Below are positions 1 through 13,848 of a DNA stretch of 64,000 nucleotides, piece by piece. Numbering within the stretch: the stretch's first letter is position 1; the number at the start of each line of letters is the position of its first letter. The stretch is taken from positions 25,190,001-25,254,000 of the forward strand of contig CM049406.2 in assembly GCA_026929865.2 (NCBI GenBank), written 5' to 3'. The translations under genes were made by a program, and so were the position numbers. The DNA comes from Hyperoplus lanceolatus. Its lineage: Eukaryota > Chordata > Actinopteri > Uranoscopiformes > Ammodytidae. The notes under the pieces were generated by a model. The model was not told the origin of the DNA and did not search any database. It saw only the letters and a list, made by a program, of their open reading frames with translations.

Positions 1-77
1 AAGTGAGACGTTTAAGGACCTTTGGGCAGGTTCATAAAAGAGTGTTCACATTTCACATTCACACAGAATTATTCAGC

Positions 78-179
<102 letters not shown>

Positions 180-458
180 AGGGTCCTGGCCCATTTACTA
201 ATGTACACTGACAATCTGGATCAACATAATAAGGGGGACTTGGGTCTCTAAGTGATATTAGTATTCCTAGTTTAAGCGCTAAGTGCTTTCTTTTAAAAAA
301 CCTTATCCACAGACACATTTGGGGGGGGGGAAAAAAGATCAAATCACTTCAAGGAGGGTCAGCACTGATGACTCACATATTTAACTGTAAAATATAACAG
401 ACGGAAAAATGTTTTCATCAGAGGGGAACATGAAACGGAGGGGGGAGGGGGAGGGAGG

Positions 459-460
<2 letters not shown>

Positions 461-489
<29 letters not shown>
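461..489. repeat. (GA)n microsatellite
   Basis: A short GA run that follows a G-rich purine stretch starting near 438. Confidence 0.97.
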
Positions 490-492
<3 letters not shown>

Positions 493-1921
493 GTTGTAGA
501 CTCCCATTTCCTTAACATCAAAGTAGAAACCAAATGTATGGAAATAATATGTTTGTAATCCACCCATAATGGACGTCTCACGCACAATGGGGTTCCTATA
601 TGGGCCCTCTTCTTTCCCTGTCTTGTTGGCAGTAATAGCAGTAGTGTTGTCGAGAGGGGGGCTTTCGAGTGCTGCTGAGATTGGAAAAGCACATAGGATA
701 TATACAGTACAGTAATGCACTCGCCCACAATACACAACTGGGTCTGTATTCAAGAGTGAAGAGAGTGATGACTATCTATCGGTGCTTGAAATCTATGATC
801 TATACGGCCGTCCAGTGTGAGTGTGTGAGTGGACAAAATGGGGCCGCACAATAAAAATCCCGAATGCATGGCCGGTGTTCAAAGGAAAGATGGAATAAAT
901 GACCAGCACTGGCCTATAACACAAAGCAAGGCATTATGGGAAGAGAAAAAAAAAAGTAGTGCTGGAGTGCAGTGCTCAAAGAATGCTAAAGATGTGCGGG
1001 GGGGGGACACAAGCAGCCACAAGAGTGCAAGGAGGAAGCGAAATGAAAAATGATGGGAAATGTGTGGAAATTTGAGTTCTTGTCGAAAGTTACATGAGAA
1101 GATTGATAACACTCTGGTGTCAGGAGGCTAACATGAAGCTAGTGTCAGCAGTTGATTTAGATTAGTGAAACAACTTTTGTTTGGGAAATGCAGAGTTGCT
1201 GGTAGGAGGACTTTGTTTCCAGTCTTTATGTCAAACCAATTCATTTCGATTTTTTTCACAAAATGAGCCTGTAAACAATTATGTGAGTATAAAATGTATT
1301 GGTATAAGGGTGATTCCTCTATAGGACAGAAAGCCTGTTATATATTGATATACAGCGCTGGTTTAATAATATTAGGATCTGTATAGTTCAGTCTTAAAGC
1401 TAATTCAAACGTGTGTCCAAAAAACGTATGTCCTCTCTTTGAGCTTTAAGGGCTCCTCCAAAATTACCAGCAGCAGCTGATAAAAAAAGGGAAGACAATA
1501 GAACACACATCTACACACCGTAAATAAAAGGTTCTGCTCGAGTGAGCTCCATCCGACCATCAAGTAATCAATAGCAGCACACAGAGAGACAGAGAGAGAA
1601 AGAGAGAGGGGGGGGGGGTACTGAGGTAATGAGAGTGTGTAAGGAAAGCAGGATTGGGGTCAGGAAGACAGGTTTTGGCTTTTAATCTGGGCTAAAATGA
1701 CTCTGTTAGTAAGAATGTTGAGACCGGAACTGTTGTAAAGTTCAAGGCAATGTCTTTCATGTGACCAGTAAAAGGTCTGAATAGAAAGAAAAGAAAAGGT
1801 TGAGTCAATGATTCTGGAGATTCTTAAAGCCTTCTCTCTTTCAAGTCCTAGCTGCTCTCTGAGGCATGGATGGACAGAGGCCAAATGTGCACATAACAAC
1901 CAAACAACCACGGTGAACGCA

Positions 1922-1923
<2 letters not shown>

Positions 1924-1979
<56 letters not shown>
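1924..1979. repeat. (CA)n microsatellite
   Basis: Uninterrupted CA run of 28 units. It lies about 160 bp from a second CA run. Confidence 0.99.
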
Positions 1980-1980
<1 letters not shown>

Positions 1981-2136
1981 GCCAATAAAAGACAGGTGTG
2001 GAGCAGTGCAATAACAGAATACAGCAGACTGTGCAGGCTTCAAAAGCTTAAAAGGACAAGGCCACCATTGATACTGGCTGATAATTGTGTATGCTCCCAC
2101 CGACACACACAAGGTAAAAGCACTAAAAAGGTGGAG

Positions 2137-2140
<4 letters not shown>

Positions 2141-2191
<51 letters not shown>
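2141..2191. repeat. (CA)n microsatellite
   Basis: Uninterrupted CA run of about 25 units. Confidence 0.99.
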
Positions 2192-2193
<2 letters not shown>

Positions 2194-2437
2194 ATGGACA
2201 GGTATGAAAACAGGACAGGGGTAATAAAATAAAACGGGTTTGCTCTGTGTGTGTTTTTTTATCTCATCACATGTGCGGATACACACACAACCTCTGTACA
2301 CAATGCAGGTTGGTCTGTTACACAACTAACTGTAAGAGAGGAGCAGTTGTTGATGGATTCAGAATGCCATTTGTGCTTCCTACTGCAAACAAGTCTGGAG
2401 TGGCAATGGCAGAGCTGGAAATCGCAGCAGAAAAATA

Positions 2438-2573
<136 letters not shown>

Positions 2574-3546
2574 AGACACCTGAGGTCAGGTTTAAACAGA
2601 GAGCACAGAAAAGGAATTACACACAGGGAAAGCACATGGGAACAATGCTGGAAATACTGCAGGATACAAGCAAGAAAAGAGGCACCGTGCAGTGCACCTT
2701 GTACAACTGTGATGGGAGGATAATACTTCCATTGCATGTTCACATCTAATCTAGATGATGGTACTTTGTATTGAATTCAATAACACTCTGCTGATACCAT
2801 GATGTTAACATGTATCTTAAAAGTCCAGTTCCAGTCGAACTCAAGTTGGCAAGTGCAAACAGGGAGACTACCAAAAAACAAGTGCTTTAACTATGACTAT
2901 ATCAAAGTTCTGACAACGAGCTCTTTAACTGAACGTTTACATTGACTTCACGGGCAGCCTTTGTGGAGACCACCACAGTTTTCGGTGAGCAGTGGCAAAT
3001 TCCTAAAAAGACAAAAACAGTGTGTATACTGTATGTGTGCACACTTTAATGTTAGCTGACAGTGTTTACACAGGTCACCACCAAGCCCTACTAGAGAAGA
3101 TCACAGCACTGCCCCCCTCCCCCCATTGTTTATTTGAAGTGTGGCTTCACATAATAGCAACCAGACAAAAAGAGAAAGTCCGTAGATTTATTAGCACTCT
3201 CCCCATCATCATCATGCTTTTTGTGTCTGAAATGTAATGTACAGATGGTGTGGCACTGGCTAGGCCTGGTTGGAGGGAGGGGGGGGCCACTCAAACAACA
3301 ATCCTCTGATGAATGATTTTCTATAATCAGCCCTGATGTGCTCTCAGACACGCGTGTGCACAGGTGCCTCTTTCTCTTTGATGAACGCAACAACAGAGCG
3401 TCTTTCTCTAATGGCCCCATCTCTCACCACCGGCCTCTCCCCACAGCTAATAAGAGTGCGGCAGGGACCATTTGTTTTACCGATTTTCTCTTTTCGAGTG
3501 TGGTGGGCCCGGAATTAATTACACTGATTAAATATTGTCTGTATGT

Positions 3547-3549
<3 letters not shown>

Positions 3550-3599
<50 letters not shown>
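3550..3599. repeat. (GT)n microsatellite
   Basis: 25 GT units ending at a GC step. Confidence 0.99.
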
Positions 3600-3602
<3 letters not shown>

Positions 3603-3657
3603 TAAGTGGCTGAAGTTGCAGCACTGAATGGATTGGACTGTGAATATACTTGGATAA

Positions 3658-3661
<4 letters not shown>

Positions 3662-3720
<59 letters not shown>
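3662..3720. repeat. (AT)n microsatellite
   Basis: About 29 alternating AT units followed by a short CA run. An alternating AT tract of this length is self-complementary and can form a cruciform. Confidence 0.99.
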
Positions 3721-3730
<10 letters not shown>

Positions 3731-4802
3731 AGAACAAATGCACTTTAGAAAAGACTTGTTTTTTTCAAATGAATGTTCAAGCATCCAGCTATAATTACCA
3801 CCGCGGCAAAGGTTAGAGCACTTACAAGGGGAACATGTACCACATTGCTTTAGTTGAAAGTGATGAGGGCTATTTTAACAGCTATAGCTTTCTTTTAGTA
3901 AAGCCCTTGTATGAGCGAGGTCAAAAAGGGGCTTCACAACACATACTAATTGAGCAATAACGATACACGTAAGCTGGATGTTATTTATTTATTTATTATT
4001 TATCATTATTCTTCCGGACAATTACACACAATACATAATTTTCTCATTGCATATTCATACATATTACTTTGTGTTATCGTCCGAAGGGAAGCAGGAGAAG
4101 CCAAAGGCTTATCGGGTCCCGCCCCCACTGCCATAAGATTCAGATACACAGATACACAGCTACTACAGTTAGAACAAAATATCATGTTACAAGACCTAAC
4201 ATGCAAGCTAAAGAAGAAAAAAAATATTCAAAATCATTTTCAATGATCTATTTAGGTATTCATTTACATGAATGAAAGTATAGAAAAGTACAATCTGTAT
4301 TATGAGTGTACGCACTTCATGCCCTACTGTAGCCCGCAGCAAAGAGCAAACAGTGCACAGAAACAATGGATTCCGCCAACACATCCATGTAAACACAAAT
4401 ACTCAATAATCAAATGAGTCATACAGGAATCTAACCTATGTAACGTTACACATGGTTACCCAGAAAAACGTGAGCCAACATCTCGACAGTATATAAACGC
4501 TACAGAGGTGCATGGTTATGCCCAGAGCCTTGCTGTCAGCTGTCTGAAAGCCTTCTCACTCAACACACAGTCATGACGAGCTCTTTCCAGCCTCCCACGG
4601 ATCCCCCCACACCCCCCTGCCAAAACCACCAATAATAACACCTAGCAGCACGGACACGCAAGAAGTAGAGTTAAGAAAAAAAGTCAACCAATAGCCCCTT
4701 TACTATTACGCCAGAGCTTACAGTGTACACACACACACAGACTATGATTAAAGCACAAGTCATCTTTTATCTGATGATGTAAGTTACGGGAATGGAGTGG
4801 GG

Positions 4803-4804
<2 letters not shown>

Positions 4805-4831
<27 letters not shown>
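4805..4831. repeat. (GT)n microsatellite
   Basis: 13 GT units. Confidence 0.97.
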
Positions 4832-4834
<3 letters not shown>

Positions 4835-5892
4835 AGATAATGACAGATAGAAAGAAAGCAGACGTGGCGTTACATATAGGTCCATTGAGTGAAAAGTAGA
4901 TTAAGAAATAAGTAAAGAAAACAGGAAGGGGGAAAGGGAAGAGAGAGAGTGGGGGGGTGGGTATGGATGGAGCTATATGCCAATGGACCAGGCCTTGAGA
5001 GTTGAGTCAGGCAGAGAGACATGGGCGATGAGGTAAGCGAGAACGAGCTCACCTCCTACTGACTGTCTTTTAAATCGCAAAAAAAACAACACTCTTGAGC
5101 AAACCAAAGAGAAGGTTAGACAGTAAAGGGCTCGCAAGCTCCTCCACAACAAGGAACCCCGTGGCTGTATACTGCCTGGAAATGACTTCTGAAATACTGG
5201 CAAGACCGGCCGCCACCCACACCTCCCCAGCCAGCACACTCATAGAAAAGTGAAAATCATATCAACTGACACTGAGCAAAATACATTGATAACAAGTGGG
5301 TAAACCTGTAAGTGATCTTGATTGGCTACATTAACATTCTTACAATACATTCTGGATAAAAGCTGTAAATCAGTGAATATCTCCTCACAATTCCGCTACC
5401 TGTCTGTACTGTGCGTACGGACTGATAAAATAGTCCAGTGTTAATACACAGACTACAGGCTAATGTTAACAGGCATGTTGCTAGCCATGGTGGCCGCCTT
5501 GTTTGTCTACATACAAGTTTACAGAGCCTAGGCTGTGTAATAAATTGCACCAATTTCATTTTTTTTATTTATTCTGAACGTCAAAAAGAATGAAACCGTG
5601 CGACCAGGTGGCAATTTGGACAGTTTTTGTGACTAAAACACAATGAAGTCGGTATCAATTAACTGGTTGTGTTGGAGACCACAGTAAAGAGGCGGTATTG
5701 GCACTTTGGGAGCTGAAAGTCAAGGAGCCCCACCATGTTTTCAGCCCACTGACTCACTGACTGACTGACTGACTGACTGTCCCTTACAGTTTAATCCGGT
5801 TCAACTTCGCTGCCTCGCTTTTGTCAGTCACCGGCGCTTCAAAGAGTGGCGGGGACCCATTACAGCTTTATGTAACGCTGCCGAGACAGGGA

Positions 5893-6041
<149 letters not shown>

Positions 6042-6810
6042 CTCCGTGAACAAGGGGTTTTTCTACAGCTGGGTAACAAAGCATGACCCAATAATCCCAA
6101 AGCTTGACTCAAAGCTTAAGAACCCCCCCCCCTTTCCCTCCCTCTTATATCCCTTCCTCCCGCTCTCTGAGGACTTTATAAGGCTCTGGCAAGGCGGCTT
6201 CTGGGAACACATGTGTGTGTGTTGTGTGTGTGTGTGTGTGTGTATGCCGTGTATGAAGGAGGGGAGGATTTGTGAGTGTGTGTGTGTGTGTGGGGGGGGG
6301 GGGGTTACAAATACAAACATGCTCAGCTTTGATTATTCCAATTATGACTGGAAGCGAGGAGTAGATTATTATGAACACATGGGCCGATGAGTTGTTGATG
6401 AGCTCACGTCTCTGAGAGTCCTTTAGTATTACCGTTAGAAGAGGCTCAGACAAAGCAGGCCTTTGCTCCTATAACATAACATATAGGAGGTGGATGGCAT
6501 ATAAGGGACATTCCACTTTACTCATTTTATACTGATTCATATACACATATGTATTTAATCATATCAGATGCAATTTATTCTGAAATATTTTCCCTTAGAC
6601 CTTCACTATTACTGCGCTTGTTGGAGGTGATGTTACACGTTCAAAGCTCATTCAGTGTATGGTTCAAACTTTCAGGAGAATAAGGTTCAGCAGACAGACA
6701 GTGACGAGCAAGAAGCGAGACACCGACCGTGGCCAGCGTCTATACAAATGTTTCCTGGAAATAAACAAGGCTTAATATATACTTTTTTTTCTTTAAATGG
6801 TGAATTTGTA

Positions 6811-6975
6811 GGGGGCGCCCTTAGCTGGTAGGGCGTTCCCTCCATGGGCCTCGGCCAGCAGCGGACCGGGGTTCGATTCCAGCCCGCGGTCGTTCTCTGC
6901 ATGTCACTCCCCTCTCTGCCCCATTTCAACTCTGTCTCTACACTATCAATAAAGCATAAAAATGCCCCAAAAAAT
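6811..6975 (+). repeat. tRNA-derived SINE
   Basis: The 5' part resembles a tRNA with a degenerate A box (TTAGCTGGTAGGGCG) and a good B box (GGTTCGATTCC). A shared unrelated body follows, with CACTCCCCTCTCTGCCCC and the 3' end ATAAAGCATAAAAATGC. A near-identical copy lies at 53694-53857. Relative to that copy this one lacks a CAGTT within the A box, so it is probably less transcribable. SINEs are Pol III transcripts moved by a partner LINE. Confidence 0.85.
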
Positions 6976-6982
6976 ATCTTAA

Positions 6983-7601
6983 CCCATTGATGACTATGGC
7001 AATCTAGGATGCATGTCCTTAATGCCTGAGGGTTTTCTGAAAAAATAGTACGAATTGTCAAGTCTACCAAAACCTTAATATCTAAGCCTGTGTAGCACAT
7101 AGAAACATGAAATAAAATACATTTAAAAGTTAAGGTTCACAGGTTTTATTTAAACATGCTCCCTTAGCGCTTACAAACCAACAAATATTTCTAAAAATCG
7201 TCAAAATTAGATGAATTAGAAAATTATTAAATATTGTTAATAAATAGATGCAATGTGTTGTGTGATTTTCGTCAGTAGTCTATAGTAGACCTTGATTCTG
7301 CGCACCAAACGCCACTAACTGTTCCGTCGTCGACATAGCCGGCGTATTTTTATTATTATTTTGTTTTATTTTTTTATTTTTTATTTTTTTGATTGACGTG
7401 ATTTTCGGCAAACCACACAACTTTTGGGTGGTCACGTGGTCTTAAAAAAATCAACAGAACCCACCTCTTGTGTATTTGAACCAATGACAGTGCATTCTAT
7501 GCTGGGAATGCCATGAAAATTAGATAAAGTAATAATGCTGCGCGACGCAGCATCAGGCAGGAGAGCCAATGTGGCATCGCGCAGCAGCCGTCATCAATGG
7601 G
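6983..7601. mobile_element. piggyBac-like nonautonomous MITE
   Basis: Perfect terminal inverted repeats, CCCATTGATGAC at the left and its complement at the right, are each flanked by TTAA (6979-6982 and 7602-7605). TTAA targets and CCC-type ends are the hallmark of piggyBac transposons. The 619-bp interior has no transposase frame. The family assignment rests on the ends alone; Kolobok elements also use TTAA. Confidence 0.8.
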
Positions 7602-9107
7602 TTAAGAAAAAAAAAAAAAAAAAAAGTGTGAATGTGTCTTGCTTCAACTTCTTTTTCATTGTGTCAGCACTGCAGTAGGCAACAGTTGTCCCACTCACTC
7701 CCAAGTCTGGTCTTAAACTGTCTGTGACCCGCACACTGAATTCGTCCCGCACAGTAGAAAAGACAGATCCCCCCCTCCCCTACCACTGACTAGATCTGGT
7801 CACGAGCTGTGAGGAATGACCAATTTAAAAAAAAGAACATATCAAATCTCACAGAGATAGCCTATCTTCTGACCACCTCACTTCAGTGTTTTCAGTGTTG
7901 TATGCTGCATCAGGATTAAGTTTTTTGGATTATTAATTGACCTTAATGTGACAGGAGGTTATCTCAATAGTCTGCTTTGCCCGAATCTGGTGGATGACTT
8001 CAAACTTTTTAGGACGCCGGTGGGACATGGGCTGATTTGGCTCCATGAAGTCACGAATGCATGATATCATCAGCATCAGCCAACTCAGCTTGACCGTTTT
8101 CTCTGGGACAAAACTAAATAATAGGTGTGACTACTACAGCAAAGAAAATGAAGGATTCTCAGTTGATAAATGCAGCTTCAAGCCTTATCCAAACAACAAT
8201 TTTGCATATCGTGCTGTTGAAAAAGTGTTAATACCAGTTTTCCACACCACCAATTCCGTGAGATGCCAGATTTCAAACCAAGCGCCGCCGACGTGCATGT
8301 GTCAGCACGCAGCCTTGTCTCCAATCCTAAATCGCTCCCTGGCAAAGCTCCTGTTACAGAGCACAACAGGGCCCATCCATCTCGCTCTCTCCAAAAAAAA
8401 AAACGAGTATTGCCACTATTTTGAAAGTGGCGATTATATTTTGGCACGCAAGGGTGAGGGCAATCTTAAGAAAATGAGCGCATTGTGTAGACGAAGAGTG
8501 TGCTTGGGTTGCCCAACCTTTCTAAATCCAGCCGTGAAAAGAACGAAAAACACATAGACAATTGTTCTCCTGTTTAAGTCAGTGGCAAAAACCTTTTGCA
8601 CGGTTACCGGTTCCCATGGTCTGCAAAGTGCCAATCACAAGTGCCAAATCTTATCTGAATGTCACAAGAGCTATTTAGTCCGTGTTGTGTTCTGTTGACA
8701 GAAAGATTGAACCATGTGCCTGCCTGTGTCTGCCATAACTGACCTTGAGGGGGAGATTTTGAAATGATTTGCCGGTGAGGCCGGTAAGACCGTGAGTTTC
8801 TGTTTTCGTGACGTGAAGTTTAAACCCTAAGTGTGTAAAATGGCCCTCATGTCTTACACACACACACGATTCCCCTACTGACACACATTGTACTAAGGTG
8901 ATGTGTTGTAATGACAGGAAGCGCTTTAAGTAGTCTAAAGGTCTTAGAGTATAACTTTCTACGCACTCCTTCACTTAAATGCTAAGTTTTTACAAAAGTA
9001 TCAAAAGTACAAAAAAACTAAATAAAGTCAGAACAGGACCGACATCAGTAACTTCACTGACTGTCTTGCAAGAGAATGCAGTAACACATCCAACTCTGTC
9101 ACAGGAG

Positions 9108-9109
<2 letters not shown>

Positions 9110-9183
<74 letters not shown>
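9110..9183. repeat. (CA)n microsatellite
   Basis: About 37 uninterrupted CA units. Confidence 0.99.
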
Positions 9184-9187
<4 letters not shown>

Positions 9188-9706
9188 TTAAACCAGATGC
9201 AACAAATCTTTCACCCAGAGCAAAGCATCACTTGGGTATTCATTAGCCTCCAATTTCATTTTAGTTACGGGGTTGCAATCGATGAGCGGTTCAAAAGATG
9301 CAATTAGATACAGCAGTGGCAGAGAAACACAGCGGCAGAAGCATCATCCCCCCCTCCCCAAACTCCCCTCTCTAGATACCTTGGAGCAACATGAAACCCC
9401 CAGACAAGCTCGAGTGGCTCTCACACCATATGGCCTCAGAAAAATCCTCCAACCCGTAAAAGGCTCTCTTTCTTTCTTTTCTTGACTAGGCTATACCAAT
9501 CGGTTCCATTCGCATCCATTTCCCTGATGCCCATTCTGTGGCCGTAGCAGAGCGCACAGAGTGGGTGTGAGTGTGAGGCTAATGAGAGCGTGTGTGTGTG
9601 TGTGAGTGGTGGAGATGGAGCTTTGCGGAATGGCCCTTTGTTTGGAAACAGCCTCTCTGCAGCCCTGGAAATGCGAGACGCTTATCGGTCATTTCAACTG
9701 AAAGCC

Positions 9707-9827
<121 letters not shown>

Positions 9828-10710
9828 GAGAGACAGAGGCTGCGGGCAAACGCACCGACGAAAGGCAGCTTTGACGTTATACGGGGCCACTTAGGGGTTA
9901 ACTTTAATCGTACAAATAAAGAAAAAACACACACACACACACATACACACAACACAAACAAACCCCCCAGCAGCGTATATTTTCCACGCTGGAGGTGGCG
10001 ACTGCGCTCTTTGTCCGGTGCAGCAGCAGCAAATAGCCTAAACAGAAAACTGTGGGGGGATTTTTATTCCGGATTAACGTTGGATTAATCATAATAACAG
10101 ACCCAATAACCGCCTTTGTTCCTTGCCTAAGCCACCCTCAACCGACGGCGGGTTGATAAATAAAACGACTTTTTGCCAGGGGGAATTCGCACAAACAAGA
10201 ATAAAGCCCCCACGCTTTTATATCCGCGTCTGTCAGCCCCACTACTCCCCGCCTGTCTGCCGGGGTAACGACTCCAGCCAGCGCCGACCTTCGACGAGGT
10301 ATCCGGGAGCGGCAAAAAAAAGAAAAAAAAGTGCTAATAGTTGCCAAAACAAAGCCTTTTCTCGCTCGGAACCCAGTATAGCTAACCCCGTGAGGCAAGG
10401 TTCTCAACACGAATTTTAAAAAACTGGGCAAAAGACAAGGTAGCCAGCAGAGTAATGAAAAGCCACAATAGGAAGCCCTTTAATTTTTTAACAGCAGCTG
10501 GTCGGCTAAAGCTAGCGACCTTATCGTCGCTTCTCTTTTCACAGAGGCAGATAAAAAAATAAAAATGTAAAAGCCCGAAATGTGGCAACAAATGTTCCCC
10601 TGGAAGCCCCACTAACCTAAAAAAAACAACAACAACCCGTGTGTGTTTGAATTTGCGAGGAAAAGGGAAGCTTTGCATACTTTCCACGATAGCAGGGAAA
10701 ACTTCCATCA

Positions 10711-11480
<770 letters not shown>

Positions 11481-11528
11481 AGGATCTCACACAAGACTTC
11501 CGACCAATACCTTCGAAATAAAATCCTA

Positions 11529-11640
11529 GTTTTACTTTAAGTAGGCTGGGCTTTCTTACTCTCTCCTTATTTTACTTTTAGTAGGCTGGCTTTCTTACTC
11601 TCTCCTTATTTTACTTTTAGTAGGCTGGCTTTCTTAATTC
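11529..11640. repeat. Tandem repeat, about 39 bp x 3
   Basis: Three head-to-tail copies of a unit containing ACTTTTAGTAGGCTGGCTTT, followed in the first two by CTTACTCTCTCCTTATTTT. The third is truncated into AATTCC. It lies just upstream of zswim5. Confidence 0.9.
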
Positions 11641-13773
11641 CAAATTAAATTAGTTAAACAATTTTAATTTTAATTTTAGGTTTGGTACACTTTTCTTTTT
11701 GCTCCACACTTAACCTGTCACTTGTATAGCACCTTTAAATAGGCTATCTGTGTGTGATAACTTTTCCAAATCCTTAATTGATCTTAATCTTTCTCCATTT
11801 CTCCCTATTTGCATCATTATTATTGTGTGCATGCTAAATTTCAGAATGTAATTGTCACATGGAGCAACATTACTATTCCAAGATAGAGAAAGTGTAAAGT
11901 GTAAAAGGCTATGGCTAATATATGCACTTACCAGCTGTGACATTGGTGTTCGACCACTTTATCAAAAAATACTTTTCATAAATATGATGTAATGTAATGT
12001 AATTTAATCTCATAATGTATGATGATGATGGAAATTCATTCAATTGACCAATACTTGGATAAAATAATTGTCATATTTTAATAATGTATTCATTAATAAT
12101 AATAAATTAATAATGAATAACTTATTAATTATGTTTATTTGTAATAATGTAATCCTCTTCTGAAAAAGTCAAACCTAGGACCAAGTGTTGTAATGTGACC
12201 TAATATTTGACCCATTCTCTAAAGTCTATATTGCCACATCCTTTTCCCACAACGTATTTCAACCTCCACTCATCACATGGTCATAAGTTCACCAGGGAGT
12301 CAAGTGGAGAAGCAATTATTGAGTTTAAAAATATATATATATATTACCTTTTTGCATCTGCTACAAGTTTAACAAACAGGAATGTATCAGTACAACTGCT
12401 TCACCGTTAAACTCATGTATCTTCATCATACAGGTCTTTAAAGTCAAATATTTGTCCCAATTATGCTTCAATTACTGGCATATGTCAATGAATATAATAT
12501 ACTGTATTTCACATGCTTACATACAGAACTAAAAACAAATGTGCCATCAAATCCATTTGATGAATTAAAGTCTTCTTCTAACATGGAGTCTTTTATTGTA
12601 AAAGCCCGATCTCTTAATTTCCTGCCTCATATGCTATATGTCTGTGTGACTTTATGCAGTTTAGCAGGCAGAGAGAGCAACAGAGAGAGAGAGCAAGATA
12701 GAGAGAGAGAGAGAGCTAGAGAGAGAGAGAGAGAAGGGGAGGGGGTCCCTCACTAGATTAATGTTACACATCACTAACCAACACAATAACAAAACACTCC
12801 AATCTCAGTTCAGGAACATGTCCCAAATCTGCTCTCTTACATTCAAATATGCTTTATTGGTTGTATGTATGGTTATAAGTTTTTGTTGGGATAAAATTAA
12901 AGTGAAACCAAACCAATCATGTATATTGGGGCTGTTAACTGCAAAACCAATAAAAACACTTGATCACTCCTGCACACTTCCTCTGACATGACAGTATTTT
13001 TACATTGAAGAAGCATGGGTAATGATCCCGACTTCCCCTCGTGAATCACAAAGTTACGGTTTTGCAAATTGAATTCACACCATTATGTGTCCTATACATG
13101 TCAATTACCTCCAGTCATGGGAATACACATTCGTTTGAAATGGGTGTGGCGTGTTGCTGTGAGACTGTTTCCCCACAGCAGGACACTAGAGAGAGTTTAG
13201 TGCTGAGAGCCAACACACTAGGCTAAGAAAGTGAAGTCCTATTATGCTCACACATCTGAGGCCAGACCTGAAGATTAAAGACATTCCAACTTAATGAAGC
13301 AACACACTAGAACATAAATACACAAAGAAAAAAGTACTTCTGTGATGTGCAAATATTAGCAGCAGCATTAATACAATATTATTAACTATGCCAAAGGTTC
13401 ATGTACTGGTAGTAACAATAGCAACTTTATTTTTCTTTAACTTTACATCCGTTTTGATGGTAAGAATGTTTTGTAATAACATTTCTGACCCTCAGAAGCA
13501 AGGCCTTGACCGCCATTCAAAGAGTTTGTCATGTTAAGGGGTCTACCGGTGTACACATGTATGTGTGTGCGTCAGTGTGTATATTATAGCATCCTTTGAA
13601 TAGCCGTCTGGTGATAAATACTGTAGAAAGAAGAGGCTGACAACACCCAGTTGTTTGAGTGTGTCCATGTCGGTGTGTGTGTTAATACAGACCAAATTCC
13701 TCTTCGCTATACTATGTTTTACCTTGAGTTTGCTGCATTCAAATGTAAATGATAAGTCATTAAGGAAAGCAAT

Positions 13774-13777
<4 letters not shown>
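11641..13777. other. AT-rich intergenic stretch, no gene seen
   Basis: AT-rich sequence with TAATAATAAT-type runs (12070-12160) and a GA-rich tract at about 12670-12735. No splice-flanked coding block, RNA gene or element end was recognised. Confidence 0.6.

Positions 13778-13844
<67 letters not shown>
13778..13844. repeat. (CA)n microsatellite
   Basis: About 33 uninterrupted CA units followed by CATA units. Confidence 0.99.

Positions 13845-13848
<4 letters not shown>

Noticed and set aside
1660..2325. 221-codon open frame on the minus strand
   Set aside because: It is dominated by two Cys-Val runs read through CA tracts, and no protein family matches.
8045..8557. 170-codon open frame on the plus strand
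   Set aside because: No domain, no splice context and ordinary codon composition; likely chance in intron sequence.
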